The notes: generated by a model from the sequence alone, not told the origin. Shown: positions 8,523 to 15,831, counted from the stretch's first letter. The stretch is 64,000 bases of DNA from Streptomyces rubellomurinus (GCF_000961885.1 NZ_JZKH01000038.1:8372-72371); one strand, 5' to 3'. Translations and numbers: made by a program.

Positions 8523-8553
8523 TTGACTTGAACCTTAGTTCAAGTCGCAGAGT
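8523..8553 (+). promoter_or_regulatory. MerR-type operator within a long-spacer promoter
   Basis: ACTTGAAC-CTTA-GTTCAAGT (8526-8545) is a perfect 8+4+8 inverted repeat. It lies between a -35-like TTGACT (8523-8528) and a -10-like CAGAGT (8548-8553). The resulting 19-bp spacer is the hallmark of MerR-activated promoters. The promoter would fire toward the aldolase gene. Confidence 0.65.
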
Positions 8554-8614
8554 TGCCGACACGTGCGGCGGCGGCGAAACGGCCGCCGCCGAGAGGGACT
8601 TGGGAGACGTAGAG

Positions 8615-9268
8615 ATGACAGAAGCACCTGAGGCCCGGCAGCTCGTCGAGGCTGCCCGGCAGCTCTTCGTGGCGGGGGTGATGTCGCACTCCGGGCACGC
8701 CAACCTGAGCGTCCGGCTGGATGCCGACCGCTTCCTGCTCACCCCGGGGTTCGTCCGCGACCTGGAGCCCGATCAGTTGGCGACCGTCAGTGTCGACGGG
8801 CAGGTCCTGGCGGGAGAACTGCGCTCCGTCAGCGCCGAGATCATCACCATGCACGGCGTGGTCTACCGCGCCCGCCCGCACGTGGGCGCGATCATCCACA
8901 CCCACTCGCCGGCCGCGACGGCCTTCGCGGTGGCCCACCGGCCGCTGCCGTGCCGCACCGAGCCGATGCTCCGCTTCGGACAGCCCGAGGAGGTGCCGGT
9001 GGTGCCGTGGGGGCCGCGCGGTTCGGACGTGTCGGTCCGGGGCATCGCCGACGTCCTGGAGCGGCGCCCGACGACGGCCGCGGTCCTGCTGGCCAACCAC
9101 GGGCTGCTGGTGTTCGGCCCGGACGCGGCGGCGGCCGGTCACCTCGTGGTGGCGATCGAGGAGAGCGCCGAGGCCGAGATCGCCGCCGCGGCGATCGGTG
9201 GGGCCGTGGACTTCCCCGCGGGCGCGCTGGACGCCGTCCGGGCCTCGATCGCTCGGGTGTCGGCATGA
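8615..9268 (+). CDS. Class II aldolase/adducin family protein
   Basis: The 217-residue protein keeps the zinc-site histidines of the class II aldolase fold: the HTH motif at about 95-97 (IIHTHSPAA) and a later ANHGLLVF histidine. An acidic residue in SVSAEIITMH may be the catalytic base. Family members cleave or epimerise sugar phosphates (L-fuculose-phosphate aldolase, ribulose-phosphate epimerase) or act as decarboxylases; the substrate cannot be told. The start ATG 8615 follows GGGAG. It overlaps the next gene by ATGA, so both are translated together, probably under the MerR regulator. Confidence 0.75.
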   Translation: MTEAPEARQLVEAARQLFVAGVMSHSGHANLSVRLDADRFLLTPGFVRDLEPDQLATVSVDGQVLAGELRSVSAEIITMHGVVYRARPHVGAIIHTHSPAATAFAVAHRPLPCRTEPMLRFGQPEEVPVVPWGPRGSDVSVRGIADVLERRPTTAAVLLANHGLLVFGPDAAAAGHLVVAIEESAEAEIAAAAIGGAVDFPAGALDAVRASIARVSA

Positions 9269-9717
9269 CCGACCGCGGCTTCGCCGAGCGTTCCGAGGCC
9301 CTGCGGGACCGCTACCGGACGACGGTCGGGAGCGTCCCGGCCGCCGTGGAGGACCGCCTGCGGGTGGCGCAGGCCTACGGCCGGCTCCCCACGGAGGAGG
9401 CGTTCACGGCCCTGCGCCACATCGTGCTGGCCGACAACCCGCTCGGCGGGCGGGTGCAACAGCTGGTCCACTTCGGGCAGTTGCTGGCTCTCGGCCGGAC
9501 GGAACCGGCCCGGATCCACGCCCGGGGAGCGCTCCACGCGGGCGCCGGCATCGCCGATCTCATCGGAGTCGCCGAGACCGCGCTCATCACCTCGGGCACG
9601 CCGGCCTACGCGCTCGGCATCGAGATCGTCGTCGAACTCCTGCGGGACGGCGACGACGACGGCGACGACTGCGACGGCGGTGACGACGGCAACGGCAACG
9701 GCGGGAAAGCCGGCTGA
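9265..9717 (+). CDS. Carboxymuconolactone decarboxylase (AhpD)-like protein
   Basis: The 150-residue helical protein shows the AhpD/CMD-like pattern (ALRHIVLADNPLGGRVQQLVHFGQLLALGRTEP split over two helices, then ARGALHAGAGIADLIGVAETALI). The CxxC pair that gives AhpD its peroxidase activity is absent, so it may be a lactone decarboxylase-like or structural member. The C-terminal 25 residues are an Asp/Gly/Asn run coded by GAC/GGC repeats, probably slippage-derived. It is coupled to the aldolase by a 4-base overlap. Confidence 0.6.
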   Translation: MTDRGFAERSEALRDRYRTTVGSVPAAVEDRLRVAQAYGRLPTEEAFTALRHIVLADNPLGGRVQQLVHFGQLLALGRTEPARIHARGALHAGAGIADLIGVAETALITSGTPAYALGIEIVVELLRDGDDDGDDCDGGDDGNGNGGKAG

Positions 9718-9718
9718 G

Positions 9719-10783
9719 TCAGGACAGGGGCTTGGTGAGGCACGCGGTTCCGTCCGTACCGAGGTGCGGGGCCGCCCGGTAGCCCTCGCTCTCGTAGAGG
9801 GCGATGTTCCGGGTGCTGCGGGCGCCGGTGGACAGGACGGCCCGGGAGCAGGCCGGGTCGGCGGCGGCTTCGGCGGCGCGGAGCAGCCAGCGGCCGAGGC
9901 CCCGGCCGCGCTGGTCGGGGGCGACGCAGAGGCGGCCCAGGTGCCAGTCGGGGCCGGTGCGGCGGGCTCGGGCCATGCCCAGGAGGCGGCCGTCGCGCCA
10001 GAGGCCGGTGGTGTGCCAGGTCGCGAGCCAGTCGCGGATCTGCTGCGGCGACTCGTGCAGGGCGGGGACGGCCAGGGTGTCGTTCGCGAGGGCCTCGTCC
10101 ACCCAGCAGCAGCGCTGCAGGACGGTGACCTCGGCCGCGTCGTCGGGGGTGAGCGGCCGTACGTACGAGCCGGCCAGCGGACCGGGCAGGGTTCCGGGGC
10201 GTTCGCGTTCGCGCAGGGGGCGCAGGGCGTGGGCCACCTGGACCAGTTCGTCCAGCATCCCGTGGGCGGTTCCGGCGAGGGCCGGGGCGGGGCGGACCTG
10301 CCCGGCCTCCACCGCGTCGCCGAGGCGGATCGCGACCGTGGCGGCCAGCGGGACCAGGCGCAGCGTGGTCACGACCTGCTTGGCGTGCTGGACGGCCCGG
10401 GTGCCGGCCGAGGTGTTGCCGTAGCTGACGAAGCCGATCGGCTTCCAGGCCCACTCCCGGTGGAGGTAGTCCAGCGCGTTCTTCAGCGTCGCCGGCATCC
10501 CGTGGTTGTACTCGGGGGTCACCACGAGGAACCCGTCCGCGGCGTCCGCGATCGCGCTCCACCGCCGGGTGTGCTCGTTCCGGTACGCGCCCGCCGCCGG
10601 GTGTTCCTCCTCGTCGAGGAACGGCAGGTCGAGGTCCCCGAGGGCGAGGGGGACGAGCTCGACGCCGAGTTCGGCGGTCCGGGGCGCGAGCGTTCCGACC
10701 AGCCACTCGCCCACGGCGGGCCCGAGGGCGCCGGGGCGGTTGCTGCAGACGAGGACGAGGACGCGCAGGGTTTTCGTTGACAT
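9719..10783 (-). CDS. Bifunctional NAD(P)H-dependent FMN reductase/GNAT acetyltransferase
   Basis: The 354-residue fusion has an N-terminal flavodoxin-like NADPH:FMN reductase (residues 1-190; SNRPGALGPAVG phosphate loop, then TPEYNHGMPATLKNALDYL, the family flavin-site signature). A GNAT domain follows (about 205-354; LCVAPDQRGRGLGRWLL is the acetyl-CoA loop). The two activities could act on the same small molecule, for example reducing and then acetylating a quinone or nitro/amine compound. It is divergent from a MarR regulator whose first codons mirror its own. Confidence 0.85.
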   Translation of the reverse strand: MSTKTLRVLVLVCSNRPGALGPAVGEWLVGTLAPRTAELGVELVPLALGDLDLPFLDEEEHPAAGAYRNEHTRRWSAIADAADGFLVVTPEYNHGMPATLKNALDYLHREWAWKPIGFVSYGNTSAGTRAVQHAKQVVTTLRLVPLAATVAIRLGDAVEAGQVRPAPALAGTAHGMLDELVQVAHALRPLRERERPGTLPGPLAGSYVRPLTPDDAAEVTVLQRCCWVDEALANDTLAVPALHESPQQIRDWLATWHTTGLWRDGRLLGMARARRTGPDWHLGRLCVAPDQRGRGLGRWLLRAAEAAADPACSRAVLSTGARSTRNIALYESEGYRAAPHLGTDGTACLTKPLS

Positions 10784-10825
10784 GGAAATGAAATTAGCCG
10801 GTAGATTGATTCCATGTCAACGAAA
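10772..10825. promoter_or_regulatory. 16-bp mirrored operator spanning both start codons (MarR site)
   Basis: TTTCGTTGACATGGAA (10772-10787) and its exact reverse complement (10810-10825) are separated by 22 bp. Each arm contains the ATG and first codons (Met-Ser-Thr-Lys) of one of the two divergent genes. Neither start has a clear Shine-Dalgarno. The arrangement suits a MarR dimer-pair repressing both genes. Confidence 0.65.
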
Positions 10826-11335
10826 CCGTCGCCGGACCGGACCCCACCGGTCGGGCCCCCTCCGGACCGGACCCCACCGGACCGGATGACCCCCCGCTGG
10901 CTGAGCCCCGACGAGGAGCGCGCGTGGCGCGCCTTCCGCCGCCTGGTGGTCGCCGTCCAGGCCGGCACGGCGCGGGACCTGGCCGCGATCGGACTCTCCG
11001 AGCCCGACTACGAGGTGCTGAGCACGCTGTCGGAGCGCCCCGGGCACACCAGCACCCTCCACGAACAGGCCGCGAAGATGGACTGGTCGCGCAGCCGCCT
11101 GTCCCGGCACGCCACCCGGATGGAGGAGCGCGGACTGCTGCGGCGCGAGCCGGACCCGGCGGACGGCCGGGGCTGCCTCCTCGTCCTCACCGAGCACGGC
11201 TTCGACACGCTCGCCGCCGCGGCCCCCGCGCACGTCGCCTCCGTGCGCCACCACTTCGTCGACCGGCTCACCGCCGAGGACCTCGCCGCCCTCGAAGGGA
11301 TCGCCCGCAAGGTGGCGGAGCCCGGCGGCCGGTGA
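10814..11335 (+). CDS. MarR family transcriptional regulator
   Basis: The 173-residue protein has a winged helix (about 65-135): TSTLHEQAAKMDWSRSRLSR as recognition region and MEERGLLRREPDPADGRG as wing. The first 24 residues are a Pro/Asp repeat (two copies of PDRTPP) coded by a 19-bp direct repeat, not usual for the family; a second ATG at 10886 (MTPRWLSPDEE) is where homologues normally begin. I keep the upstream ATG because it mirrors the divergent gene's start inside the operator. It probably represses both itself and the reductase-acetyltransferase. Confidence 0.8.
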   Translation: MSTKPSPDRTPPVGPPPDRTPPDRMTPRWLSPDEERAWRAFRRLVVAVQAGTARDLAAIGLSEPDYEVLSTLSERPGHTSTLHEQAAKMDWSRSRLSRHATRMEERGLLRREPDPADGRGCLLVLTEHGFDTLAAAAPAHVASVRHHFVDRLTAEDLAALEGIARKVAEPGGR

Positions 11336-11358
11336 CCCGCCCCCGCCGGAGCACGCGC

Positions 11359-11390
11359 GAGGGCCCGACCGGCGTACCGGTCGGGCCCTC
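11359..11390. terminator. Bidirectional hairpin terminator
   Basis: GAGGGCCCGACCGG (11359-11372) pairs perfectly with 11377-11390 around the loop CGTA. It lies between the convergent MarR gene and the membrane-protein gene and can serve both. Confidence 0.75.
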
Positions 11391-11426
11391 GTGTCGCACT
11401 CCGCCCGGTCGGGCGGGCCAAGCAGG

Positions 11427-12095
11427 TCAGACGGCCCGGGCGGCACCCGAGCGGGGGAGGCGGGCGCGGATCGCCCAGGCCGCCGCCGCGAGGGCGAAGC
11501 CGTAGACGGACACCAGGCCGTGGCCGTTCTCCTGGGCGAGCCACATCGCGAGGCCGAGCGCCGGGACGCCGGCGGCCAGGGCGAGTTCCTTGGGGAGTCG
11601 GGTGCGGGTCAGGAAGGCGAGGGCGAGGGTGGCGCCGAGGAAGTAGGTGGCTCCGGAGCTGCCCGCGAAGTTGCGGGGGTCGGTGCTGGGGCCGTCACCG
11701 AGGCCGAGCAGGCTGTCGATGCGCCCGGGCAGCAGGATGCCGGCGAGGAAGAAGCCGAGGGTGAGCGGGCCGCCCCAGTACCACTGGGCGAGGGCGGCGA
11801 CGGCGGCGAGGGTGAGGAGGTTCCACAGGCCACCGAAGAGGCCGCCGTTCTGCATGAACACCGAGGTGAACTCGCGCCACCAGCCGGACTTGGCCGGGTC
11901 CGCGTCGAGCGCGTCCATGGCGCCGGACCAGACGAGCTGGAGCAGCACGCCGCCGACCGCGAGCCCGGTCAGGGCGACGGCCGCCCACGGGAGCGGCCGC
12001 CCGCGCAGGGTGTCGCGGCCGACCACGCCGAGACCGCAGTTGACCATCATGACCATCAGCGCGGCCGTGGTCACGTTGAAGACGATCGCCCCCAT
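11427..12095 (-). CDS. Polytopic membrane protein (222 aa)
   Basis: About six hydrophobic segments cover the protein (MGAIVFNVTTAALMVMMVNC, then ALTGLAVGGVLLQLVW, NLLTLAAVAALAQWYW, LGFFLAGILL, GATYFLGATLALAFL and LALAAGVPALGLAMWL). No transport or enzyme motif is recognisable. It is divergent from a TetR regulator, and the shared intergenic space holds a perfect 24-bp inverted repeat. TetR control is therefore likely, and the cargo may be a small hydrophobic compound, but this is only inference. GGAGGA lies just before the start. Confidence 0.65.
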   Translation of the reverse strand: MGAIVFNVTTAALMVMMVNCGLGVVGRDTLRGRPLPWAAVALTGLAVGGVLLQLVWSGAMDALDADPAKSGWWREFTSVFMQNGGLFGGLWNLLTLAAVAALAQWYWGGPLTLGFFLAGILLPGRIDSLLGLGDGPSTDPRNFAGSSGATYFLGATLALAFLTRTRLPKELALAAGVPALGLAMWLAQENGHGLVSVYGFALAAAAWAIRARLPRSGAARAV

Positions 12096-12120
12096 GACTG
12101 GCTCCTCCCCCGGGCTACGG

Positions 12121-12190
12121 CGTTTTCCAACACCGTTCGAAAACCTGATGGCGCAAAGCTAGCACAGTTTTCGAACGGTGTTGGAAAACG
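12121..12190. promoter_or_regulatory. TetR operator: perfect 24-bp inverted repeat
   Basis: The arm 12121-12144 (beginning CGTTTTCCAACACC) is exactly complementary to 12167-12190 across a 22-bp spacer. Each arm is itself bounded by GTTTTC and GAAAAC, so each can bind one TetR dimer. One arm lies in front of each divergent gene. Confidence 0.7.
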
Positions 12191-12206
12191 CGGTACGGTG
12201 AGATCC

Positions 12207-12833
12207 ATGAAGCTCACCAAGGACCGCATCGTCGACGCGGGCATGGCCGTCTTCGCCGAGTCCGGCTACCAGAACCTGTCCATGCGCCAGGTCGCCGACC
12301 GCCTCGACGCCCACGCGGGCAGCCTCTACTACCACGTGCGCGGCAAGGACGAACTGCTCGCCCTGATGGCCGACCGGGTCTGCCTCCGGGCGTACGACGC
12401 CGGCACCGCGGCCCTGGCCTCCCTGCCGCCGGCCGCCACCTGGCAGGACCGCGTCCACGCCCAGGCCGCCGCCCTGCGCCTGAGCATCAAGGAGCACCCC
12501 GGCGGCGCCCAGCTCCTCGCCGAGAGCCCCGGCACGCTCAGCACCGGCGCCCTGTCCCTGATGGAGCGCCTGCTGCGCACCCTGCTCGACGCCGGGCTGC
12601 CCGCCGACCGCTGCGGCATCGCCGCCGACACCCTGCTCAGCCACGTCACCGGCTTCGTCCTCCAGGAGGAGAACCAGCCCGCCGCGCCGCCGCCCGTCAC
12701 CGCCGAGCTGTACGCCGAGCTGTGCGAGCGGTTCCCGCTGCTCATGGGCGGGTCGGTCCCCCGCCTCGACCAGGACGAGAAGTTCACGCGCAGCGTCGAC
12801 CTGCTCTGCGCCGGCTTCGCGGCGCTCACCTGA
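12207..12833 (+). CDS. TetR family transcriptional regulator
   Basis: The 208-residue protein begins with a standard TetR HTH (KLTKDRIVDAGMAVFAESGY, NLSMRQVADRLDA, SLYYHVRGKDELLALM). The C-terminal all-helical domain (about 75-208) is the TetR_C type with low sequence conservation. Seventeen bases before the ATG is the right arm of a perfect 24-bp inverted repeat, and the divergent neighbour is a membrane protein, which is therefore the likely target. The 3' end overlaps the convergent BBE remnant by 8 bp. Confidence 0.85.
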   Translation: MKLTKDRIVDAGMAVFAESGYQNLSMRQVADRLDAHAGSLYYHVRGKDELLALMADRVCLRAYDAGTAALASLPPAATWQDRVHAQAAALRLSIKEHPGGAQLLAESPGTLSTGALSLMERLLRTLLDAGLPADRCGIAADTLLSHVTGFVLQEENQPAAPPPVTAELYAELCERFPLLMGGSVPRLDQDEKFTRSVDLLCAGFAALT

Positions 12834-13119
12834 CCGGTCGGGGGCTCGGCGGGACGTTCTGGTTGACGCGGAAGAAGTTGTCCGGGTCGTAGCGGCCCTT
12901 GAGGGCGGTCAGCCGCTCGTACGTGGCCGGGCCGTAGGCCTCCAGGACGCGCTCGCGGCCCTCCCGGCCGAGGAAGTCGACGTACACGCCGCCCGCCGAG
13001 AAGGGGTGCAGCCCGGCCCAGAAGCGTCTGGCCAAGGCGATGTGCGGTTCCGAACGGCCTTGCTCCCAGCCGCTGTTGATGTTGATCAGGTACCGCGCCG
13101 CGCGGTGGGTGTAGGCCGC
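12826..13119 (-). pseudogene. C-terminal remnant of an FAD-linked (berberine bridge-type) oxidoreductase
   Basis: The reading frame contains only the BBE domain that closes FAD-binding PP-loop oxidoreductases: YLININSGWEQG, VYVDFLGREGRERVLEAYG, YERLTALKGRYDPDNFFRVN. The roughly 350-residue FAD-binding part is missing upstream, where the frame turns into Arg/Pro-rich noise and a short repeat (GGCCGAGTGC at 13131-13156). It is a truncated gene, probably cut by rearrangement next to the TetR gene. The enzyme class normally oxidises sugars or polyketide/alkaloid substrates. Confidence 0.75.
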
Positions 13120-13209
13120 CACGGCCCGGCGCGGCCGAGTGCGGCCGAGTGCGGCCGGGTGCGGCGCCACCGGGCACGGCCCGGCGCTCGGGTAGGGCCG
13201 ACACGGATC

Positions 13210-13273
13210 CTAGCGGCGCTAGACATCCGAGCATCGACACATCTAGCATTGCGTCAGAAGCTAGCGGCGCTAG
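13210..13273. promoter_or_regulatory. Twin 13-bp palindromes upstream of the DUF1772 gene
   Basis: CTAGCGGCGCTAG, a perfect palindrome about its central G, occurs at 13210-13222 and again at 13261-13273. A partial copy (TCTAGCATTGCG) lies between. The 51-bp spacing is about five helical turns, which suits cooperative or looping repression. The regulator is not encoded next to it. Confidence 0.6.
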
Positions 13274-13304
13274 GGGTCGCCGCGGCGGATCCTCGGGAGG
13301 GGAC

Positions 13305-13751
13305 ATGCAGAACGCACTGGCCGTCGTCACGGTCGTGGTCGTCGGCCTGCTGGTGGGCGTGGAGTTCGCGGTGGCGGTCTTCGTCAACCCGATCGTCGAC
13401 GGGCTGCCGCACAACGGCGGTCTCGCGGCACGCAGCGCGGGGGCCCGGCTGCTCGGCCGGGTGATGCCGTTCTGGTACATCGGCTCGATGGCACTCGGCG
13501 CGGCCTGGTCCGCGACGGCCTGGGGCGACGGCGGTGCCGGCCTGGTCGCCACCGCCGCCGGACTGCTCGCCCTCAGCGTGCTGATGTCCGTCGCCCTGCT
13601 GGTCCCGATCAACTCCCGGGCCGCGCGGTGGACTCCGGAGAACGCCCCGGCGAACTGGCGCGAGCAGCTCGGCCGTTGGGACCGCCTCCACTACGGGCGG
13701 GTCGCCGTCATCGTCACGGCCTTCGTCCTGCTGGTCGTCGCCCTCGCCTGA
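13305..13751 (+). CDS. DUF1772 (anthrone oxygenase-like) membrane protein
   Basis: The 148-residue protein has four hydrophobic helices (about 5-25, 50-70, 80-105 and 125-148) and the family signature NSRAARWTPENAP...NWREQLGRWDRLHYGR. DUF1772 proteins include cofactor-free anthrone oxygenases in polyketide pathways, but most family members have no known substrate. GGGAGGGG lies 5 bases before the ATG. The twin palindromes upstream suggest tight inducible control. No polyketide genes are nearby, so a detoxification role is as likely as biosynthesis. Confidence 0.75.
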   Translation: MQNALAVVTVVVVGLLVGVEFAVAVFVNPIVDGLPHNGGLAARSAGARLLGRVMPFWYIGSMALGAAWSATAWGDGGAGLVATAAGLLALSVLMSVALLVPINSRAARWTPENAPANWREQLGRWDRLHYGRVAVIVTAFVLLVVALA

Positions 13752-13851
13752 CGGGGACGGCAGCAGATCCGGCAGCAGATCCGGCAGCGGGCCCGGCCGG
13801 AAGCCCGGCAGCAGGCTCGACAGCGGGCCCGGACGCCATCCCGGCCGGCGG

Positions 13852-14289
13852 TCAACTCCGGTGGTAGTACTCCTCGATGGGCGTGCGCGCCTCGGCGAAC
13901 AGGGCCGGGCCGTCCTGGTCGAGGACCGGCCAGGCGCCCGATTCCGGGTTGAGCTCGACGAGCTGCTCGGTGGAGAGGGCGTAGACGACCCGGCCGATGC
14001 CGGACCGGACGAGGGCGCCGCCGCACATGCCGCAGGGCTGGCAGCTGGTGTAGAGCGTGCTGCGGGCGGCCACGTCCGGGGCGAGTTCGCGGGCCGCCCA
14101 GCGGGCGAGCTTCAGTTCGGGGTGGGCGGTGATGTCGTCGTCGCGCCGCACGGTGTTGTGGGCCTCGGCGAGGACCGCGCCGTCCGGGCCGGCCAGCAAC
14201 GAGCCGTACGGGGCGTCGCCCAGGGTGACGGCGCGGGCCGCGATGCCGATGGCGGCGCGCAGGAGGGTCTCGTCGGCGGGGGTGATCAT
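13852..14289 (-). CDS. Nucleoside deaminase (cytidine/deoxycytidylate deaminase superfamily)
   Basis: The 145-residue protein has the zinc and proton-shuttle signature: H56-P57-E58 and P85-C86-G87-M88-C89 (HxE...PCxxC). The ending resembles guanine/nucleoside deaminases (EEYYHRS) more than the tRNA deaminase TadA, which is separately present at 39.1 kb. It should deaminate a free base or nucleoside in the cytoplasm. The start ATG 14289 overlaps the upstream LLM gene's stop (ATGA), so the two are cotranscribed and translationally coupled. Confidence 0.8.
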   Translation of the reverse strand: MITPADETLLRAAIGIAARAVTLGDAPYGSLLAGPDGAVLAEAHNTVRRDDDITAHPELKLARWAARELAPDVAARSTLYTSCQPCGMCGGALVRSGIGRVVYALSTEQLVELNPESGAWPVLDQDGPALFAEARTPIEEYYHRS

Positions 14290-15110
14290 GCTGCGGCTCT
14301 CCACTCGGTGGTCACGGCGGTGAGTGCCCGCCAGGCCGCCTCGGGCCGGCGGGTCTCCTCGGGGTCCCCGTTGTACGGGTCGAACACCACGGTCTCGGCG
14401 CCGAGCCGGCAGAGCCAGTGGAGGTCGTCGACGATCTGCTCGACGGTGCCCACGCCGGCCGGGCGGTCGGGGTCGTCGACCGGGGCCGCGGTCGGCCGCA
14501 GGGCGATGCGGGGCGCGAACCCGGGCATCGGCTGCTCGGCCAGGATCGCGCGCATCCGGTCCACCGGGAGCTTCAGCGGGTGCCAGGCGTCGCCGTACTC
14601 GACGGTGCGCCGGATGGCCGCCGCGCTGTGGCCGCCGACCCAGACGGGCACCGCCCGGGTCCCGGACCCGGACTCCCACTCGGCGTGCCGGGCGTCCCGC
14701 AGCCGGCCCAGGTACTCGTCGGTGAGCCGGCCGCGCGCGCCGAACGGCACGCCGAGCGCGGCGAACTCCTGACGGGCCCAGCCGACACCGACCCCGAGGA
14801 CGAACCCGCCGCCGTTGAGCCGGTCGAGGGTGTCGGCCATGCGCGCCACCAGCAGCGGGTCCCGGTAGGGCAGGACGAGCACGGTCGTGCCCAGCCGCAG
14901 GCCGGTGGTGATCCCGGCCAGCCAGGACAGCGTGGTGAACGGCTCGTAGAACGGCTCCGGGTACCGCTCGGCCACGTCGGGGGTCACCACCACGTGGTCG
15001 GAGACCATGAGGAGGTCGAAGCCGAGCCCCTCCACGGTCCGCGCCCATTCGCGCAGCACGCCGGGGTCCGTCCCGGGCCCGAAGTTCGGTACGTTGACGC
15101 CTAGTTGCAT
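14286..15110 (-). CDS. LLM-class F420-dependent oxidoreductase
   Basis: The 274-residue luciferase-like protein begins MQLGVNVPNFGPGTDP and contains LMVSDHVVVTP, LRLGTTVLVLPYRDPLLVA, FVLGVGVGWARQEF and VPVWVGGHS. These are the typical strand and cofactor-loop motifs of the actinobacterial F420-dependent branch. It would reduce or oxidise an unknown small substrate using F420. It forms a two-gene operon with the deaminase, which hints at a purine-like or heterocyclic substrate, but that is inference. Confidence 0.8.
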   Translation of the reverse strand: MQLGVNVPNFGPGTDPGVLREWARTVEGLGFDLLMVSDHVVVTPDVAERYPEPFYEPFTTLSWLAGITTGLRLGTTVLVLPYRDPLLVARMADTLDRLNGGGFVLGVGVGWARQEFAALGVPFGARGRLTDEYLGRLRDARHAEWESGSGTRAVPVWVGGHSAAAIRRTVEYGDAWHPLKLPVDRMRAILAEQPMPGFAPRIALRPTAAPVDDPDRPAGVGTVEQIVDDLHWLCRLGAETVVFDPYNGDPEETRRPEAAWRALTAVTTEWRAAA

Positions 15111-15203
15111 GGTCCGAGACTATCCCCGCGATCATGGCGGACGGAACGGAGAACTCCCGGCGATCAGCGTCTTCTGCCGCGATTCTCCCGGTAGCATCGC
15201 GGC

Positions 15204-15650
15204 ATGGCCGTGGATCTCGACGACATCGACTGGGCGATCATCGAACAGCTGCAGCAGGAGGCCCGGATCTCCCTCAGCGAACTGGGCCGGCGGGTGCGAC
15301 TCAGCGCCTCGGCCACCACCGAGCGGGTGCGGAACCTGGAGTCGCTGGGCGTCATCACCGGCTACCACGCCGTGGTGGACCTGACCAGGGTCGGCTACCC
15401 CGTGCTCGCCGTCGTCCGGCTGAAGTACCCGGGCAACCGCCACCAGCCGCTGCACCGGCTGCTCGCCGAGCGCCGGGAGATCCTGGAGTGCCTGCGCACC
15501 ACCGGCGACGACTGCTACACGCTGAAGGTGGCCGCGACCTCCATGGCGCACCTGGAGGTGCTCATGGGCGAGCTGGCCGACTTCGGCAGCACCACGACGA
15601 GCGTCGTCTACAGCCAGACCCTGCCCGCCCGCGGGCCCGCCCGGCCCTGA
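15204..15650 (+). CDS. Lrp/AsnC family transcriptional regulator
   Basis: The 148-residue protein has an N-terminal HTH (LDDIDWAIIEQLQQEARISL, ELGRRVRLSASATTERVRNLESLGVITGYH) and a C-terminal RAM ligand-binding domain (VLAVVRLKYPG...CLRTTGDDCYTLKVAATSMAHLEVLM). It is divergent from the LLM-deaminase operon, 93 bp away, and is the natural candidate to regulate it. The end carries a strong terminator. Confidence 0.85.
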   Translation: MAVDLDDIDWAIIEQLQQEARISLSELGRRVRLSASATTERVRNLESLGVITGYHAVVDLTRVGYPVLAVVRLKYPGNRHQPLHRLLAERREILECLRTTGDDCYTLKVAATSMAHLEVLMGELADFGSTTTSVVYSQTLPARGPARP

Positions 15651-15697
15651 CGGCCCCGGCGAACACAGGCCCCGACAAACACAGGCCCCCGGCGAAC

Positions 15698-15730
15698 GAA
15701 GGCCCGGACCGCACAACGGTCCGGGCCTTC
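15698..15730 (+). terminator. Hairpin terminator after the Lrp gene
   Basis: GAAGGCCCGGACCG (15698-15711) pairs with 15717-15730 around the loop CACAA. The 14-bp stem is identical to that of the terminator at 3807-3841. Confidence 0.8.
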
Positions 15731-15786
15731 TCGCGTCCACCCGCAGGACCCCACCCCCGCCCGGGCTTCCGTACGGCCGCCCGAGC

Positions 15787-15831
15787 ATGTCATCATCTGA
15801 TGACATCATTCGATGACATCGACCGATGACA
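15787..15831. promoter_or_regulatory. Iterated GATGACA operator at 13-bp intervals
   Basis: A perfect 8+4+8 palindrome (ATGTCATC-ATCT-GATGACAT, 15787-15806) is followed by GATGACAT at 15812 and GATGACA at 15825. Three same-strand copies thus start exactly 13 bp apart (15799, 15812, 15825). The site lies 40 bp before the MFS start; the TetR protein at the end of that operon is the likely binder. Confidence 0.6.

Noticed and set aside
8615..9717. Peroxide-reducing AhpD pair
   Set aside because: The AhpD-like protein lacks the CxxC motif and no ahpC lies nearby.
15787..15831. CRISPR-like array
   Set aside because: Units are 7-8 bp at 13-bp steps with no spacers of usual size and no cas genes; an operator fits better.
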